From Clostridia bacterium (GTDB taxonomy: Bacteria > Bacillota_A > Clostridia > Oscillospirales > CAG-272): a DNA stretch of 16,340 bases. The translations under genes and the position numbers were made by a program. The stretch is taken from contig JAFQPF010000029.1 of assembly GCA_017411885.1 (NCBI GenBank), positions 1-16,340 of the forward strand, in the 5' to 3' direction. This document shows, in pieces, positions 13,707-16,340 of the stretch (within the stretch, counting starts at the first letter, position 1; every line of letters begins with the position of its first letter). A model generated the notes under the pieces. It searched no databases. It had not been told where the DNA came from and saw only the letters and a program-made list of their open reading frames with translations.

Positions 13707-13768
13707 GAAATCCATACAAAATGGGGCCCAACCCATTTTTCCGCAACAAGTGCGGTGCTATGGATTTC
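13707..13768. other. Three-way-junction element, candidate structured RNA or mini-repeat
   Basis: The closing stem is GAAATCCAT (13707-13715) with ATGGATTTC (13760-13768), nine perfect pairs. Inside lie AAAATGGG/CCCATTTT (13718-13725 and 13732-13739) and CCGCA/TGCGG (13741-13745 and 13751-13755). It lies 45 bases before the quinone-oxidoreductase gene. I do not recognise it as a known riboswitch. It may be a non-autonomous repeat element, a leader structure or an mRNA processing site. Confidence 0.5.
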
Positions 13769-13812
13769 ATTTTACTGTTAGTGCCGCAGCGGGCGGCGGG
13801 ATGGAGATTAGA

Positions 13813-14796
13813 ATGAAAGCGATTTTAGTAAACGAAGACAAGTCATTGCGTTGGGATAACGTACCCGATCCTGTTATAAAGGACGAGGAGGTGCTTGTAA
13901 AGATTAAAGCGGCGGCACTTAACCGCGCTGATCTTATGCAAAGAGAGGGCGATTATCCGCCACCTCCCGGATGCCCTGAATGGATGGGGCTCGAAATTGC
14001 CGGAGAGATCGTGGAAATGGGTGTCACAGCGAAGGAAAAATCCGACTTTAAGCTTGGAGACAAGGTCTGCGCGCTTCTTGGCGGCGGAGGTTACGCACAA
14101 TACGTTTCGGTGAAGTACGATATGCTTATGCCTGTGCCTAAAAACTGCACAATGGTAGAAGCGGCGGCTATCCCCGAGGCATTTGCCACGGCGTATCTCA
14201 ATCTGTTTATCGAGGGCGGAATCAAGCCGGGGAACACGCTTCTTATGAACGCAGGTGCGTCCGGACTCGCAAGCGTGATAATACCTATGGCAAAGGCATT
14301 CGGAGTGAGAGTCATCACGACCGTGCTTACCGACGAGATCGCAGAGAAGATCTCGCACCTTAACGCCGACAGAGTAGTTGTAACGGGCAGAGAGGACATT
14401 TCTCTCGTTCTTAAAGAGGAGCTTGAAAACGGTCATTCGGTCGACGTTGCAATCGACTGCCTCGGCGGTGAGATAATGGGTAAATGTATCCATTATCTTA
14501 CACACGGCGCGAGATGGATAATGATCGCAGCTCTTGCGGGCACGAAGACAGAGATAGACCTTAAGAATATCTACGTGAGAAACGTGCGTATCATCGGCAG
14601 TACGCTTCGCTCGCGCACACCAGAGGTAAAGGCGCAGATACTTGCGGGTATCGTGCGCGACGTTTACCCGAAGATCGAGGCAGGGCTTATAAAGCCGACC
14701 ATCCACGCTGTGCTTCCGATAACCGAAGCTGAGGCGGCACACGATATTTTATATAAAGGCAAAAATATCGGCAAGGTAGTTCTTACAATAGAATAA
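13813..14796 (+). CDS. NAD(P)H:quinone oxidoreductase-like MDR (PIG3/QOR type)
   Basis: A 327-residue zinc-less medium-chain reductase like human TP53I3/PIG3 and bacterial QOR. It transfers hydride from NADPH to quinones or activated double bonds. Landmarks are ALNRADLMQREGDYPPPPG (35-53), MGLEIAGEI (58-66), VCALLGGGGYAQYV (85-98), the nucleotide loop NAGASGLASV (146-155, family AGASGVG) and GSTLRSRTPEVKA (262-274), a clear PIG3 signature. The ATG at 13813 was chosen because GGAG lies six bases before it and MKAI is the usual family start; an ATG twelve bases upstream has no good ribosome binding site. By eye it uses more C-ending codons than its neighbours, which may hint at a different history. 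It is 159 bases after the GFO gene, across folded sequence without an obvious promoter. A strong terminator follows. The link to the sugar-type dehydrogenases upstream is uncertain. Confidence 0.9.
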   Translation: MKAILVNEDKSLRWDNVPDPVIKDEEVLVKIKAAALNRADLMQREGDYPPPPGCPEWMGLEIAGEIVEMGVTAKEKSDFKLGDKVCALLGGGGYAQYVSVKYDMLMPVPKNCTMVEAAAIPEAFATAYLNLFIEGGIKPGNTLLMNAGASGLASVIIPMAKAFGVRVITTVLTDEIAEKISHLNADRVVVTGREDISLVLKEELENGHSVDVAIDCLGGEIMGKCIHYLTHGARWIMIAALAGTKTEIDLKNIYVRNVRIIGSTLRSRTPEVKAQILAGIVRDVYPKIEAGLIKPTIHAVLPITEAEAAHDILYKGKNIGKVVLTIE

Positions 14797-14800
14797 AATT

Positions 14801-14838
14801 AAACAGCGCTTACCTGTACGGGTGGGTGAGCGCTGTTT
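14801..14838. terminator. Bidirectional terminator between QOR-like gene and MATE gene
   Basis: A 14-pair stem (14801-14814 with 14825-14838, one G-T wobble) with core ACAGCGCT/AGCGCTGT and a ten-base loop. T-rich sequence follows on the plus strand (TTTTGTTTTA) and also on the minus strand. It ends two convergent genes, 4 bases after one stop and 7 before the other. Confidence 0.9.
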
Positions 14839-14845
14839 TGTTTTA

Positions 14846-16246
14846 TTAAATTGCTTTATTTGAGATACTATCATTATATTCTTTCTCAAGCCGTTTGTAT
14901 TCGGGAGATTTCCACTTGCCCGTGAAGAAAACCACTGCCGCGAAGATAACCTCTGTTATATATGCAAGTCCTATTGCCATATGCACTCCATAGATGCGTA
15001 TTTCTTCCGGCAGGACGGCAAACAGGGTATAAGCGTATATTACGTACGAGACGGCGTATATCATCGTTGAAATGAACATCAGAGTTCCCGAACCTACCGC
15101 TCTGAAAATTCCGTGAAACAGATTGTTGAAAACGTTAAAGAACGTAACAGGCAATAAAAATCTTATAATGTTAACGCTTATAGTTATGCTTTCGGCATCG
15201 GCAATGGGATCTAAGAACAGGCATGAGAACTGCCTTGCGAAGACCCAGAAAACTGTCATAGCTATGCCGAAAAACACAAGACTCTGAGTTATGCCGATCT
15301 TCATCCCGGCTTTTATCCTGTCGATTCTTCCGGCACCCATAGCCTGACCGACAAAGGTGGTGTTTGCCTTGCTTGAATCCTGGTATACTGCCATTATCAA
15401 TGGCCTTGCCTTATTTGCTACGGCATATCCTGAAATAGCGGCTGTTGCGCAGGAGTTTGTAAGCGGTGAAACAATCGCGGTGCACGCATACATTGCCATT
15501 TGCTGAAGCATTGTCGGCGTGCCGTAGCTTATCGAATTTTTAAGAAGGTCACGGCTTATGCAGAAGCCCTTCATGCTCAAGCCCATTTTTGAAAACTGTC
15601 TTATATAAACAATGAAATAGACTATAGTTGTAAGAGAATTTGATAACACGCTTGCAAATGCACTGTAGCCGATACCCTTGTTCCAGAGCGATAAGAACAG
15701 ATAGTTAAGCAGTACGTTAATAATTCCGGTTGCAGTTGAAATCGTCAGCGGGATTTTCGTAAGTCCCATACTGTGTGATATGTACGTGAAACCCCAGTTA
15801 AACTGAAATGATATGTATCCGCAGACATAAGTTCTGAAGTAGATCTCTGCGTTTCGATACACCTCGGAGTTAACATTCAGAAGAGCAAAAATTTCTTTGC
15901 AGAACAAATTACATATCAGCGAGATAAGAATGGCAAAAGAAAGCGAGATCAGAAAATTGACCTTGATGGCGTCAAGCATTTTTTTATACTCACCTTTGCC
16001 GAAAAGCACGGAAATATATATTCCGATACCGGTAAGGTAACCGAAGAATATCGAGTTTAAGAACTGCAATAATTCTGCTGTAACTGCGGTTGCGGCAAAA
16101 GCCTCGCTTCCCAAAAGCTTGCCGATCATCATTGAGTTTACAAAACTGTATGACTGCGAAATGAGCGTAGATATAATGACCGGGACCGCGAAAAGAAAAT
16201 ATTTCCGGCGGATATTTCCCTCGTACAGCTTTTCGGGCGTTTTCAT
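14846..16246 (-). CDS. MATE-family multidrug/toxin exporter
   Basis: A 466-residue inner-membrane transporter of the MATE family, which exports cationic drugs, dyes or metabolites using a sodium or proton gradient. About twelve hydrophobic segments appear in two similar six-helix halves. The first half begins FLFAVPVIISTLISQSYSFV with NSMMIGKLLGSEAFAATAV (near 40-58), the classic first-helix region; the second half starts near SYGTPTMLQQM and includes TTFVGQAMGAGR, the usual GQ-x-GA loop. The ATG at 16246 was preferred over a GTG nine bases upstream because that GTG is part of the AGAGGTG ribosome binding site. It has its own promoter near the right edge and is convergent with the QOR-like gene, so it is a separate unit. 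The substrate cannot be predicted; it may export a metabolite or foreign compound unrelated to the neighbouring genes. Confidence 0.92.
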   Translation of the reverse strand: MKTPEKLYEGNIRRKYFLFAVPVIISTLISQSYSFVNSMMIGKLLGSEAFAATAVTAELLQFLNSIFFGYLTGIGIYISVLFGKGEYKKMLDAIKVNFLISLSFAILISLICNLFCKEIFALLNVNSEVYRNAEIYFRTYVCGYISFQFNWGFTYISHSMGLTKIPLTISTATGIINVLLNYLFLSLWNKGIGYSAFASVLSNSLTTIVYFIVYIRQFSKMGLSMKGFCISRDLLKNSISYGTPTMLQQMAMYACTAIVSPLTNSCATAAISGYAVANKARPLIMAVYQDSSKANTTFVGQAMGAGRIDRIKAGMKIGITQSLVFFGIAMTVFWVFARQFSCLFLDPIADAESITISVNIIRFLLPVTFFNVFNNLFHGIFRAVGSGTLMFISTMIYAVSYVIYAYTLFAVLPEEIRIYGVHMAIGLAYITEVIFAAVVFFTGKWKSPEYKRLEKEYNDSISNKAI

Positions 16247-16279
16247 TTCTTTCACCTCTTGACTTTTTATACCAAAGCA

Positions 16280-16308
16280 AGTATAATATAAAAAAACAAA
16301 AAAATCAA
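16280..16308 (-). promoter_or_regulatory. Promoter of the MATE gene
   Basis: On the minus strand, TTGATT (16303-16308) and TATACT (16280-16285) are 17 bases apart; the T-rich spacer fits an A-tract-like upstream region. The leader is about 27 bases. Confidence 0.6.
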
Positions 16309-16340
16309 TATTGGCGAAAATAATTCAAAATGATCAACAA

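Noticed and set aside
13750..13812. Longer N-terminus for the quinone-oxidoreductase-like protein from a GTG at 13750
   Set aside because: It lies inside the three-way-junction element, has no ribosome binding site, and the family normally starts MKA-, which is at 13813.
13843..14742. 299-codon open frame on the minus strand opposite the quinone-oxidoreductase-like gene
   Set aside because: The plus-strand gene has clear family motifs and a ribosome binding site. The antisense frame is full of Cys, Arg and His, matches no family I know and lacks a ribosome binding site.
1..16340. tRNA, rRNA, CRISPR array, transposase or phage genes
   Set aside because: No tRNA-like cloverleaf with a CCA-type acceptor, no regularly spaced repeats, and no recognisable mobile-element protein on either strand. 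The folded segment at 13659-13768 is too short and lacks tRNA landmarks.

Overview
The window looks like a chromosomal, carbohydrate-oriented accessory region of a moderately low-GC Firmicute, most likely a gut Clostridia (Oscillospirales/Lachnospirales-like). The reasons are strong AGGAG/GGAGG ribosome binding sites, A/T-rich intergenic regions with near-consensus sigma-A promoters, and a mix of ROK kinase, SIS isomerase, GH2/GH16 enzymes, several AraC regulators and a MATE exporter. No RNA gene, CRISPR array, transposase or phage gene was seen. Every gap between genes is shorter than 170 bases. The taxonomy is an inference from style and gene content only.

Layout. (1) 1-537, minus: 5' part of an HpcH/HpaI-type class II aldolase with its own promoter, running off the left edge. 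(2) 646-5388, minus: a glycan-use cluster of GH2 beta-glycosidase, ROK sugar kinase and GmhA-like SIS isomerase, spaced 10-12 bases apart, then after 104 bases a GH16 endoglucanase-type enzyme. It is divergent from AraC regulator 1 (5554-6354). (3) A perfect hairpin terminator separates regulator 1 from the convergent AraC regulator 2 (6405-7160). Regulator 2 is divergent from a plus-strand cluster: SDR dehydrogenase, divergent type I 3-dehydroquinate-dehydratase-like protein, serine beta-lactamase-fold hydrolase and a second SDR (7329-10776). (4) AraC regulator 3 (10779-11525, minus) is divergent from a zinc-less MDR dehydrogenase and a Gfo/Idh/MocA oxidoreductase (11636-13653). After a strongly folded intergenic segment comes an NAD(P)H:quinone-oxidoreductase-like gene (13813-14796). 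(5) A bidirectional terminator (14801-14838), then a convergent MATE transporter (14846-16246) with its promoter at the right edge.

How the genes may work together. The left operon fits intracellular glycan processing: GH16 and GH2 cleave imported oligosaccharides, ROK phosphorylates the released sugar and SIS isomerises the sugar phosphate. None of the hydrolases has a signal peptide, and no importer lies in the window, so uptake must be encoded elsewhere. The central and right clusters are rich in NAD(P)-dependent dehydrogenases (two SDR, two MDR, one Gfo/Idh). With the Schiff-base dehydratase-like enzyme and the pyruvate-type aldolase they suggest oxidative breakdown of sugar-like or cyclic polyol (quinate-like) compounds. 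The actual substrate cannot be read from the sequence.

The most notable points are the altered substrate pocket of the dehydroquinate-dehydratase-like protein beside an SDR and an esterase-type hydrolase, the loss of zinc cysteines in the ROK kinase, the overlapping divergent promoters at 11563-11602, repeat-type candidate operators at 7230-7264, and the folded element at 13659-13768.
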